A DNA stretch of 64,000 bases, from assembly GCA_947382645.1 (NCBI GenBank), contig CANDAE010000014.1, positions 1-64,000 on the forward strand. Direction: 5' to 3'. The DNA comes from Suilimivivens sp009774465. Its GTDB lineage: Bacteria > Bacillota > Clostridia > Lachnospirales > Lachnospiraceae. Numbering within the stretch: position 1 is the first letter of the stretch; each line of letters begins with the position of its first letter. Shown piece by piece: positions 35,513 through 44,036 of the stretch. A program made the translations under genes and the position numbers. A model generated the notes under the pieces. It was not told where the DNA came from. It made no database searches and was given only the letters and a program-made list of their open reading frames with translations.

Positions 35513-36010
35513 ATGAATTTAATTGTTGCAGTAGATGAAAACTGGGGCATCGGAAACAAAAATGATCTTTTAATCAGAATTCCGGCTGATCAGAAAATGT
35601 TCCGTCAGGAGACCACCGGAAAGGTAGTGGTGTTGGGAAGAAAAACCCTGGAAACCTTTCCTCAGGGGCTTCCCCTTAAAAACCGGACCAATATTATTTT
35701 ATCAACAAATCCATCTTATCAGGTGAAGGATGCAGTGGTAGTCCACAGCGTGGAGGAGCTGCTTAAGGAATTGGAAAAATATAATACGGAAGATATTTAT
35801 ATTATAGGAGGAGAAAGCATTTACAGACAAATGCTTCCCTACTGTGACGTAGCCCATGTGACAAAAATTGATTATGGCTACACTGCAGATGCATATTTCC
35901 CGGATCTTGATAAGATGCCTGAATGGGAGATTACAGCAGATTCTGAGGAGCAGACCTACTTTGACATTACCTATCACTTTTTAAAGTATGAACGCACCGT
36001 AACAGTTTAG
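35513..36010 (+). CDS. folA: Dihydrofolate reductase
   Basis: A 165-residue DHFR. The N-terminus LIVAVDENWGIGNKNDLL holds the Met20-loop equivalent, VVLGRKTLETFP binds NADPH, and YIIGGESIYRQMLPYCD is the second nucleotide motif. It regenerates tetrahydrofolate after thymidylate synthase. It lies 20 bases after thyA in the same operon. Confidence 0.95.
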   Translation: MNLIVAVDENWGIGNKNDLLIRIPADQKMFRQETTGKVVVLGRKTLETFPQGLPLKNRTNIILSTNPSYQVKDAVVVHSVEELLKELEKYNTEDIYIIGGESIYRQMLPYCDVAHVTKIDYGYTADAYFPDLDKMPEWEITADSEEQTYFDITYHFLKYERTVTV

Positions 36011-36135
36011 CCAAGGACGCTGCATTTGCTGCAAGGTCTGTGAGAACGCATAAAGGCAGGAGCAAACGCGTCTATTGACTTTTCACATAAAAAGTATAAT
36101 AATAAAAAACAAAAGTTTGTAAGGAGCACAAAGGG

Positions 36136-37161
36136 ATGGAGAAGAAAAATATTGACTGGTCAAATCTTGGATTTGATTACGTAAAGACAGACTACAGATT
36201 TGTAGCTGACTATAAGAATGGCGCATGGGAAGAAGGCGCTTTAACAGAAGATGCAAATGTGGTAATCAATGAATGTGCCGGTGTTCTGCAGTATGCACAG
36301 ACAATTTTTGAGGGAATGAAGGCTTATACTACAGCAGATGGCCGAACAGTTACGTTCCGTCCTGATTTAAACGCAGAGAGAATGGAACAAAGTGCGGCAA
36401 GACTGGAAATGCCGGTTTTTCCTAAGGAAAAATTTGTAGAAGCAGTGCTTAAAACCATCAAGGCAAATGAAGCCTATGTGCCTCCTTATGGAAGTGGTGC
36501 AACTTTATATGTGCGCCCTTATATGTTTGGAAGTAATCCTGTGATTGGCGTTAAGCCGGCAGATGAATATCAATTCAGAGTGTTTACCACTCCGGTAGGG
36601 CCTTATTTTAAAGGTGGAGTTAAACCATTGACTATCAGAGTCAGTGATTTTGACAGGGCAGCTCCCAATGGCACAGGACATATTAAAGCAGGACTGAATT
36701 ATGCAATGAGTCTTCATGCAATTGTGGATGCTCATAAGCAGGGGTATGATGAAAATATGTATTTGGATGCAGCTACCAGAACAAAGGTGGAAGAGACAGG
36801 AGGCGCTAATTTCCTGTTTGTCACAAAAGAGGGAAAGGTAGTGACGCCTAAGTCGGGCAGTATTCTTCCTTCTATTACAAGGCGTTCTCTGGTACAGGTT
36901 GCAAGGGAATATCTGGGACTGGAAGCTGAGGAGAGAGAAATTTATCTGGAGGAATTGAATGATTTTGCCGAGTGCGGCTTATGCGGTACAGCGGCGGTAA
37001 TTTCTCCGGTAGGGAAAATCGTGGATCATGGCAAAGAAATCTGCTTTTCCAGCGGCATGACAGAAATGGGGCCTGTTACCAGGAAATTATATGAAACGCT
37101 TACAGGCATCCAGATGGGAACCATCAAGGCACCGGAAGGATGGGTTGTGGAAGCAGGCTGA
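36136..37161 (+). CDS. ilvE: Branched-chain amino acid aminotransferase
   Basis: A 341-residue PLP fold-type IV aminotransferase of the longer BCAT form. Seen: YAQTIFEGMKAYT, RPDLNAERM, the PLP lysine in GHIKAGLNYAMS, VEETGGANFLFV and FAECGLCGTAAVISPVG. It interconverts Leu, Ile and Val with their keto acids. A likely sigma-A promoter (TTGACT with an AT-rich -10 at about 36077-36103) and an AAGGAG site precede it. It stands alone; no other ilv or leu gene is nearby. Confidence 0.94.
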   Translation: MEKKNIDWSNLGFDYVKTDYRFVADYKNGAWEEGALTEDANVVINECAGVLQYAQTIFEGMKAYTTADGRTVTFRPDLNAERMEQSAARLEMPVFPKEKFVEAVLKTIKANEAYVPPYGSGATLYVRPYMFGSNPVIGVKPADEYQFRVFTTPVGPYFKGGVKPLTIRVSDFDRAAPNGTGHIKAGLNYAMSLHAIVDAHKQGYDENMYLDAATRTKVEETGGANFLFVTKEGKVVTPKSGSILPSITRRSLVQVAREYLGLEAEEREIYLEELNDFAECGLCGTAAVISPVGKIVDHGKEICFSSGMTEMGPVTRKLYETLTGIQMGTIKAPEGWVVEAG

Positions 37162-37255
37162 TCGTGAAAGCGCAGATAAGAAAGATTGCTGCTTTATGCG
37201 GCTGAACATCTTTATGTGAAACAATGGATGTTGTGCGCTGCAGCATCCTTATATA

Positions 37256-37288
37256 AAGGCATTCAAGCCTGTTGGTTTGAATGCCTTT
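37256..37288 (+). terminator. Hairpin after ilvE
   Basis: AAAGGCATTCAA pairs with TTTGAATGCCTTT around a short loop. The T-tract is weak, so termination is likely but not certain. Confidence 0.55.
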
Positions 37289-37329
37289 AAAGCAATAAAA
37301 AAGAAAAATATTTTTATGGAGGAATTTGA

Positions 37330-38103
37330 GTGGAAGCAAGAGAGGTATTAGAGCAGGTAAAAGCAGGTATCATTTCGATAGAAGAGGCGGAAAAATATTT
37401 TAAAAAGCAGCCCTTTGAGGAGCTTGGATATGCCAAGCTGGATACCCACAGGCAGATGCGTTCCGGATTTCCGGAGGTGGTATTCTGCAGTGGAAAACCG
37501 GATCAATATCTTGTAAGTATTTTTAAGAGACTGTATGAGGAAAATGGTGAAGTGCTTGGAACCAGAGCACAGGTTGCTCAATATGAGCTGGTAAAAGAAG
37601 TGCTGCCTCAGGTATCTTTTGATGAAGTATCCCATATTCTTAAGGTGGAAAAGGAAGGGAAGATACGTCAGGGGAAAATAACAGTCTGTACAGCAGGCAC
37701 GGCAGATATTCCGGTGGCGGAAGAAGCTGCTCAGACAGCGGAGTACTTTGGTTCTAACGTTGAAAGAATTTATGATGTGGGAGTCAGCGGACTTCACAGG
37801 CTTTTGTCCAAGCTGGATGAAATACAGGAAGCCAACTGTGTGATTGCAGTTGCCGGAATGGAGGGCGCCCTGGCAAGTGTAATCGGAGGGCTTGTCAGCA
37901 GGCCGGTTATTGCAGTCCCCACTTCCGTAGGCTACGGGGCAAGTTTAAACGGTCTTTCGGCGCTTCTTACCATGATTAATTCCTGTGCAAATGGGATTGC
38001 TGTGGTCAATATTGACAATGGTTATGGCGCCGGTTATATTGCGACGCAGATTAACAGACTTGGATATTTGGAGAGGATAAAATGGGACAGACACTATATT
38101 TAG
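37330..38103 (+). CDS. larB: Nickel pincer cofactor biosynthesis carboxylase LarB
   Basis: A 257-residue AIR-carboxylase-like protein that carboxylates and hydrolyses nicotinic acid adenine dinucleotide, the first step of nickel-pincer nucleotide synthesis. Seen: KLDTHRQMRSGFPEVVFC near residue 40, TAGTADIPVAEEAA, and VAGMEGALASVIGGLV with SVGYGAS. The start codon is GTG at 37330, set by GGAGG seven bases upstream. The 3' end overlaps larC by 22 bases. Confidence 0.93.
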   Translation: MEAREVLEQVKAGIISIEEAEKYFKKQPFEELGYAKLDTHRQMRSGFPEVVFCSGKPDQYLVSIFKRLYEENGEVLGTRAQVAQYELVKEVLPQVSFDEVSHILKVEKEGKIRQGKITVCTAGTADIPVAEEAAQTAEYFGSNVERIYDVGVSGLHRLLSKLDEIQEANCVIAVAGMEGALASVIGGLVSRPVIAVPTSVGYGASLNGLSALLTMINSCANGIAVVNIDNGYGAGYIATQINRLGYLERIKWDRHYI

Positions 38104-39446
38104 AATGCAGCAGTGGAATCAGCGGTGATATGACAGTAGCTGCATTATTGGACCTGGGAGCAGATGAAAAGGTACTGAGAAAGGCATTGGAAAGCCTTCC
38201 GGTACAGGGATTTGGAATAGAGATCAGCAGAGTAAAGAAATCGGGACTGGACACCTGTGATTTTAATGTAAAACTGGACAGACAACATGAAAATCATGAC
38301 CATGACATGGAATATCTGCATGGGCATCATCATGGAAACGAAGCAGATGAGCATGACCATCATCATGGAGACGAAGCACATGAGCATGGACATCATCACA
38401 AAGAGGCGGCGCACGTACATGGGCATCATCATCACAAAGACGAGGAACATGAGCATCATGCGCCACATGAGCACAGAGGACTTCCGGAAATTGAAACAAT
38501 AATCAGAAAGGCCGGAATCAGCGACCACGCCAAGACAACAGCCTGCCGCATTTTTCAGATTTTGGCAGAGGCAGAGGCCAAAGCACATGGAACTTCTGTG
38601 GAGCAGGTGCATTTTCATGAGGTGGGAGCAGTGGATTCTATTGTAGACATTGTCGCAGTTTCAGTATGTCTGGATAATCTGGATGTGGATCATGTGATTG
38701 TTCCCGGCATATGCGAAGGGAGTGGAACAGTAAGATGTCAGCATGGCATTCTGCCAATACCGGTTCCGGCAGTGGCTAACATTATGGAGACTTATCAACT
38801 GCCTGTCAGGATGACGCAGGTGGAGGGAGAATTAGTGACGCCTACGGGAGCAGCAATTGTCGCTGCCATAAAGACCGGACAGGCGCTTCCGGAACAGTTT
38901 ACCATTAAAAAGACTGGAATGGGTGCAGGAAAGCGCAGCTATGAACGTCCCAGTATTCTTCGGGCAATGCTGATAGAAAAAGAGGAAGATGAAAAGAGTA
39001 CAGCACAGGGGGGAAAAGATACAATTTATAAGCTGGAAACTAATATAGACGACTGTACCGGAGAAATGCTGGGGTATGTTATGGACCGGCTTATGGAAGC
39101 AGGTGCGAGAGATGTTCATTTCCTTCCTGTTTATATGAAGAAAAACAGACCGGCCTATGAATTGGCAGTGATCTGTGATGAATGCAGGCTCAGGGAGCTG
39201 GAACAGATTATTTTTGAGGAGACAACTACCATAGGGATACGCCGGGCAAAGATGGATCGCACTGTTTTGCAGAGGGAAGATGCCAGTGTGATGTTGAAAG
39301 AAGGAGAGCTTAAAGTGAAAAAATGTACGCTTCCTGATGGAAAGGTGCGTTTTTACCCTGAATATGACAGCGCTGCCTCAATTGCAAAAAAGGCGGGAGT
39401 TTCCCTGGGACAGATTATAGAGGAATGCAGGCATATCTGCGAATAA
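38082..39446 (+). CDS. larC: Nickel insertion protein LarC with His-rich insert
   Basis: A 454-residue CTP-dependent nickel insertase that completes the nickel-pincer cofactor. The start YLECSSGISGDMTVAALLDLGA and FHEVGAVDSIVDIVAV are family landmarks. Residues of about 69-133 form a His-rich stretch with 27 His, built on an 11-residue repeat of type HHHGxEAxEHx, probably for nickel binding or storage. In Lactobacillus plantarum larC is made from two frames by programmed frameshifting; here it is one open frame. Confidence 0.93.
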   Translation: MGQTLYLECSSGISGDMTVAALLDLGADEKVLRKALESLPVQGFGIEISRVKKSGLDTCDFNVKLDRQHENHDHDMEYLHGHHHGNEADEHDHHHGDEAHEHGHHHKEAAHVHGHHHHKDEEHEHHAPHEHRGLPEIETIIRKAGISDHAKTTACRIFQILAEAEAKAHGTSVEQVHFHEVGAVDSIVDIVAVSVCLDNLDVDHVIVPGICEGSGTVRCQHGILPIPVPAVANIMETYQLPVRMTQVEGELVTPTGAAIVAAIKTGQALPEQFTIKKTGMGAGKRSYERPSILRAMLIEKEEDEKSTAQGGKDTIYKLETNIDDCTGEMLGYVMDRLMEAGARDVHFLPVYMKKNRPAYELAVICDECRLRELEQIIFEETTTIGIRRAKMDRTVLQREDASVMLKEGELKVKKCTLPDGKVRFYPEYDSAASIAKKAGVSLGQIIEECRHICE

Positions 39447-39469
39447 TATTTTGACAAAATGAGGAATTT

Positions 39470-40291
39470 ATGTGTGATTATTCTTTAAAAAAAGAACGAC
39501 TTCTATTAAAAATAAATGAATATGCCAGACAGAATGTGATTGTTGCTTTTTCAGGAGGGGTGGATAGTACACTTTTGCTGAAAATCGCCTGTGAAATGGC
39601 GAAAAAGGAAGGAACAAAGGTTTATGCAGTTTCCATGCAGACCAGGCTTCATCCAATGGGTGAAATAGACGAAGCAAAAAGAACATGCAGAGAGCTGGAA
39701 GTGGAGCATGTTGTGATTTCCATAGACGAGCTTAAGGAAGCAGGGATTATGAATAATCCTGTAAACCGCTGCTACCTGTGTAAAAAATTTCTTTTTAAGA
39801 GAATAAAGGATTTGGCAGCAGAGCTTGGAATCAGCAGTATTTTAGAGGGAACAAACGAAGACGATCTTCATGTGTACCGTCCCGGAATCAAGGCGCTTAA
39901 GGAGCTTGGAATTAAAAGCCCTCTGGCGGAAGCTGGGATTACAAAAGAGGAAGTGAGGAAGCTGGCTTTAGAATATGGTTTGAAAGCTGCCTCAAAGCCA
40001 TCAACTCCCTGTCTGGCAACAAGGTTTCCTTATGGAACGGAGCTTACCTGGGAAGATATGGAACGTGTGGAAAAGGGAGAAGCATATCTCAAAAGTTTTG
40101 GTTTACATAATGTAAGAATTCGGGCTTATGGAAAAACTGCAAGGATAGAAGTGGACGAGTCAGCCTTTACTGAAATACTGGATCATAGACAGGATTTGAT
40201 TGTCCGTCTAAAGGAGCTGGGATTTGTCTACATTACATTGGATTTGGAAGGATTTCGTTCAGGAAGCATGGATGTGGGAATTGATGGTTAA
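39470..40291 (+). CDS. larE: ATP-dependent sulfur transferase LarE
   Basis: A 273-residue PP-loop protein that adenylates the pincer precursor and supplies sulfur. The PP-loop reads FSGGVDSTLL. Cys residues sit in RCYLCKKF and in TPCLATRFPYG, the latter matching the position of the sacrificial Cys of L. plantarum LarE. The extra CxxC may point to the iron-sulfur variant, which would make the enzyme catalytic rather than sacrificial (inference). The lactate racemase gene larA is not in the window. Confidence 0.92.
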   Translation: MCDYSLKKERLLLKINEYARQNVIVAFSGGVDSTLLLKIACEMAKKEGTKVYAVSMQTRLHPMGEIDEAKRTCRELEVEHVVISIDELKEAGIMNNPVNRCYLCKKFLFKRIKDLAAELGISSILEGTNEDDLHVYRPGIKALKELGIKSPLAEAGITKEEVRKLALEYGLKAASKPSTPCLATRFPYGTELTWEDMERVEKGEAYLKSFGLHNVRIRAYGKTARIEVDESAFTEILDHRQDLIVRLKELGFVYITLDLEGFRSGSMDVGIDG

Positions 40292-40398
40292 AATGTAAGA
40301 ATACCATGATATAAATTTAACTTATATTACGTATAATAAATATTGATTTTACTTATGATTCCTGCTGAGGTATAATCGTAAAGTAAGAGACTGATAAT

Positions 40399-40425
40399 AA
40401 AAGCAGGTTTTTACAACCTGCTTTT
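40399..40425 (+). terminator. Intrinsic terminator in the purA leader
   Basis: AAAAGCAGGTT and AACCTGCTTTT form a perfect 11-bp stem. It lies downstream of a promoter-like TATAAT (about 40371) and upstream of purA, so it may be an attenuator. A second small stem TGGCT/AGCCA follows at about 40441-40454. Confidence 0.6.
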
Positions 40426-40496
40426 ACTAACATAAGAATGGCTGGCGGAGCCAGACATTTGTTGTTTAACATAAGGATGCAGGAGGAAAATTTAAA

Positions 40497-41789
40497 ATGG
40501 TCAAAGCGGTAGTTGGAGCTAATTGGGGTGACGAGGGAAAAGGCAAAATAACGGATATGCTGGCACAGCAGGCGGATATTATTATCCGTTTTCAGGGAGG
40601 TGCCAATGCAGGTCATACGATTGTAAACAAATACGGAAAATTTGCATTGCATACACTTCCTTCTGGTGTGTTTTATAATCATACCACAAGTATTATCGGG
40701 AATGGAGTGGCATTAAATATTCCACTGCTTTTTAAGGAAATTAAATCTATTACGGATAGAAATGTGCCAATGCCCAAAATTCTGGTATCGGACAGAGCAC
40801 AGATGGTAATGCCCTATCATATTTTGCTTGATCAGTATGAAGAAGAAAGACTTGGCGGCAAATCTTTTGGTTCCACCAAATCGGGGATTGCACCTTTTTA
40901 CTCGGATAAATATGCGAAAATCGGTTTTCAGGTGAGTGAGCTTTTTGATGAAGAAGTGTTAAAGGACAAGGTGGAGCGGGTTTGTGAGCAGAAGAACATT
41001 TTGTTCCAGCATATGTATCATAAGCCTTTAATTGATCCGGAGGAACTGCTTGAAACACTGCATGAATATAAAAAAATGGTGGAGCCTTATGTTTGCAATG
41101 TGTCTCTGTATCTGGATCGGGCGCTCAAAGAAGGGAAAACCATTTTGCTGGAAGGACAGCTTGGTACCTTAAAAGATCCGGATCATGGCATTTATCCTAT
41201 GGTCACGTCTTCTTCCACACTGGCAGCTTATGGAGCCATTGGAGCAGGTATTCCTCCATATGAGATCAAAGAAGTGATTACCGTATGCAAAGCTTATTCT
41301 TCGGCAGTGGGGGCAGGAGCCTTTGTGTCTGAAATTTTTGGAGACGAGGCAGATGAATTAAGACGCCGGGGCGGAGACGGAGGAGAGTTTGGCGCAACAA
41401 CCGGACGTCCCAGACGTATGGGATGGTTTGACTGTGTGGCTTCCAAATACGGATGCAGGCTGCAGGGCACAACAGATGTTGCATTTACTGTGCTGGATGT
41501 TTTGGGATATCTGGATGAAATTCCTGTTTGCGTGGGATACGAAATTGATGGGGAAGTGACGACCGATTTTCCTGTTACCTGTAAACTGGAAAAGGCAAAA
41601 CCGGTACTGAAAAATATGCCCGGATGGAAATGCGATATCAGAGGAATCAAAACTTATGAAGAGCTGCCGGAAAACTGCAAAAAATATGTGGAATTTATTG
41701 AGGAACAGATTGGCTATCCGATCACAATGGTTTCCAACGGGCCGGGAAGAGAGGATATTATTTACAGAAAAAGTTCAATTCGTTTATAG
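40497..41789 (+). CDS. purA: Adenylosuccinate synthetase
   Basis: A 430-residue enzyme that converts IMP, aspartate and GTP to adenylosuccinate, the first committed step to AMP. The GTP loop GANWGDEGKGKITD, GGANAGHTIVN, KSGIAPFYSDK and TGRPRRMGWFD are all typical. AGGAGG precedes the ATG. The start is at the usual family position. Confidence 0.96.
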   Translation: MVKAVVGANWGDEGKGKITDMLAQQADIIIRFQGGANAGHTIVNKYGKFALHTLPSGVFYNHTTSIIGNGVALNIPLLFKEIKSITDRNVPMPKILVSDRAQMVMPYHILLDQYEEERLGGKSFGSTKSGIAPFYSDKYAKIGFQVSELFDEEVLKDKVERVCEQKNILFQHMYHKPLIDPEELLETLHEYKKMVEPYVCNVSLYLDRALKEGKTILLEGQLGTLKDPDHGIYPMVTSSSTLAAYGAIGAGIPPYEIKEVITVCKAYSSAVGAGAFVSEIFGDEADELRRRGGDGGEFGATTGRPRRMGWFDCVASKYGCRLQGTTDVAFTVLDVLGYLDEIPVCVGYEIDGEVTTDFPVTCKLEKAKPVLKNMPGWKCDIRGIKTYEELPENCKKYVEFIEEQIGYPITMVSNGPGREDIIYRKSSIRL

Positions 41790-41821
41790 AAAATATAGTG
41801 AATGTTAGTGAGTATAGATGC

Positions 41822-42448
41822 ATGAACAGAAATTATGCAAAGGAACTGGATAAAATTCTGGAAAATCAGGAAAACAAGGGAAAAAAATTATTTCTGCATA
41901 GCTGCTGCGCACCCTGCAGCAGTTATGTACTGGAATACCTATGTTCTTTTTTCCGTATTACGGTTTTTTATTATAATCCCAATATTACGGAGCAGGAGGA
42001 ATACATAAAAAGGGCAGCCGAGCAGAAAAAGCTGATTGCAGAGTTTAACAGGCAGATGGAGAGCGGTGAAAGAAAGGGCTATCCCATTGCGGTAGTGGAA
42101 GGGGATTACGATAAAGCACTGTTTTTTGAAAAGGTTAAAGGCCTGGAGCATTGCAGGGAAGGCGGAGAGAGATGCTTTCTTTGTTACGAAATGCGGCTTT
42201 TAGAGACAGCCCGCAGAGCAAAAGAGGAAGGGAGCGATTACTTTACCACCACCCTCACCATCAGTCCCTTAAAAAATGCAGTGAAATTAAATGAAATTGG
42301 AGAAAGAATAGCGGAGGAGTTTAAGATTCCCTTCCTTCCTTCTGACTTTAAGAAAAAAAACGGATACAAAAGATCCATTGAGCTGTCTAAAGAATATGAT
42401 CTGTACAGACAGGATTATTGTGGATGTGTTTTTTCCCGCAGGCAGTGA
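41822..42448 (+). CDS. queH: Epoxyqueuosine reductase QueH
   Basis: A 208-residue QueH (DUF208) protein that reduces epoxyqueuosine in tRNA, using a 4Fe-4S cluster and a nearby iron. Cys pairs are visible: LHSCCAPCSSYV near residue 27, CFLCYEMRL, and the C-terminal QDYCGCVFS. The start at 41822 gives the normal family N-terminus; no good ribosome site is visible and a GTG 24 bases upstream is an alternative. It ends 6 bases before the convergent hipA remnant. Confidence 0.88.
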   Translation: MNRNYAKELDKILENQENKGKKLFLHSCCAPCSSYVLEYLCSFFRITVFYYNPNITEQEEYIKRAAEQKKLIAEFNRQMESGERKGYPIAVVEGDYDKALFFEKVKGLEHCREGGERCFLCYEMRLLETARRAKEEGSDYFTTTLTISPLKNAVKLNEIGERIAEEFKIPFLPSDFKKKNGYKRSIELSKEYDLYRQDYCGCVFSRRQ

Positions 42449-42454
42449 GAACGA

Positions 42455-43585
42455 TTACAGGTATTTAGAAAGCATATCGTGTATGCAGGTTTTTACTTCT
42501 AATGCAATACTTCTTGCCCTGGATTCACGAATGCCGATATTGGCAGCAACAGCCAGCAGGTCGGGAAGATCAGGATTCGTGCCATTACCATTGACAGTAG
42601 TAGCATGTTCGCCGCCGAGGGAGTTACTATAGGTAAGGTCATAGGCAGGAGAAAGTATCCATTTTCTGTTTTTTTCATCGTACAGATAGGAAAAGTTTTT
42701 GGAGTGATCGTCCCGGTTATGAGCATATACATTAAAACACATTAGACGGTAAAGTTTTAAAACTTCAGAATAATCTTTTGTAAGCTCTAAAGTAAGCTTC
42801 ATTAGAAGATTATAGTCTAAGTTGGGAATCCGATGAGATGTTTCCAATATGGCACTGACGGAAAGCATATGAATTTTCTGTTTGTTTTTTCCGGAAATGT
42901 TTTTTCGGTCAAAACGTTTTGTACCAAAATATCCCTCACATTTTCTTGAAGGAAAAAGTTTTGTTTCAGCCATTTCAATGCCGCACTTTCTGGCACATAA
43001 AGAATAGTCGTATTCCTGCTTTCCAATATTTGCTTTATCTCCATAGGAGGGGAATTTGATAATCCATTCTTCATTATTAATTGTAGTTAAAATTTTAGGT
43101 CTTGCACCTCCGGAGGAACCGCCTAATTGAAAGAGCTGATCCAGATTTTCTGAATATTCTGTTTGTAAAAGCAGCTTACATTCTTTAGCAATCTTATCAA
43201 GATCTATTACCGGAAATATGGAATCTGTCTGTACTTCCGGTTTATAGGAAAGTGCACCCATACCAGAAGCCCCTACAATTGCAAGTCGATTTAAATTTCC
43301 CACCTCCGAGGGAAGAATATGATTTTTCAGCATAAACCGATCTACTAAGAAACGTCCCCAGCCATCAGGAAGACTGTCTGCAAATACACCAAACATGCCA
43401 TCAAAAGGATCAATATTGGGAATAAATACCCTTTTTTCCAGAGGAAGAGAAAAAGGGCTGATTGCAAACCCGTTTTACAGCCAGTCATTATCATATTCAA
43501 AGGCGGCAAGCTTAATTTTATATAAAGCTAGGGTTCCTACCTTATTTTCATGGTAAAACACGTTTAATTTCTTAATTTTGTCCAT
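42455..43585 (-). pseudogene. hipA: HipA-type kinase toxin with a nonsense codon
   Basis: The frame from the ATG at 43585 reads DKIKKLNVFYHENKVGTLAL and, after codon 37 becomes TAA (43475-43477), continues in the same frame as NGFAISPFSLPLEKRVF to a natural end at 42455 (377 codons with the stop). The catalytic parts downstream are intact: GGSSGGARPK (ATP loop with the autophosphorylated Ser), HNRDDHSKNF (catalytic Asp) and SPAYDLTYS (metal Asp). A single base change, for example GAA or CAA to TAA, explains it. An internal ATG (43396) would omit the N-terminal subdomain. The start overlaps hipB by 14 bases. Confidence 0.88.
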
Positions 43586-43859
43586 GTATAATTTCCTCTA
43601 TGGATGACGGTGGAATATCTTCAAACAAGTGCTCTAATTCATGATTTAAATTCAATGCAAATGCAATTTTGATAAGAGAATGAAGCGATATTTCACCACT
43701 TTGCTCAAATCGTTTTATAGAGCCCAAACTTACGTCTGATAGACAGCTTAGAGCCTGTTGGGATATTTTTCGCTGCCTGCGTATGGTACGGATGCGTTGG
43801 GCAATTAATTTTTGAATTTCTAAAGGTGTTTTTGATAAAAAAGAAAAATTTGTATTCAT
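43572..43859 (-). CDS. hipB: HipB-type XRE antitoxin
   Basis: A 95-residue helix-turn-helix protein: IRTIRRQRKISQQALSCLSDVSLGSIKRFEQSGEIS, split here by the turn, is a standard Cro/cI fold (about residues 20-60). It would bind the operator around its own start and neutralise HipA. The ATG at 43859 abuts an inverted-repeat half-site and has no ribosome site; the promoter predicts transcription starting almost at the ATG. A longer frame opening with TTG at 43895 would lie inside the promoter. Confidence 0.85.
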   Translation of the reverse strand: MNTNFSFLSKTPLEIQKLIAQRIRTIRRQRKISQQALSCLSDVSLGSIKRFEQSGEISLHSLIKIAFALNLNHELEHLFEDIPPSSIEEIIHGQN

Positions 43860-43916
43860 AGCTATTATATTATCCTGTTTTGCTGTAAAAATCAAGAAAA
43901 GTATAATATAATAGCT
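43860..43916 (-). promoter_or_regulatory. hipBA promoter inside a perfect inverted repeat
   Basis: Half-sites AGCTATTATATTAT (43860-43873) and its exact reverse complement (43903-43916) are 29 bases apart. Between and across them lie TTGATT (43895-43890) and, 17 bases on, TAATAT (43872-43867) on the minus strand. Transcription would begin near 43860, one base before the ATG. Confidence 0.75.
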
Positions 43917-44036
43917 GAAAATTTTTATATAAGCAGTATCGGGAGAAATAGATATGACGCTTGATAAAATGCTTTTGAAATGATAGGATAAGTAATGGTT
44001 ATTAAAAAAGCGTCAAGTGGAAAGGTATGGATTAGG

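Noticed and set aside
36011..36100. Possible leader RNA before ilvE (T-box or similar)
   Set aside because: No T-box sequence, specifier stem or terminator/antiterminator pair is visible; only a plausible promoter.
38320..38460. CRISPR-like repeat array
   Set aside because: The 33-base periodicity lies in frame inside larC and encodes His-rich repeats; there are no spacers or cas genes.
38145..38618. Minus-strand Met/His-rich open frame
   Set aside because: It is the shadow of the CAT/CAC-rich repeat in larC and has no start signal.
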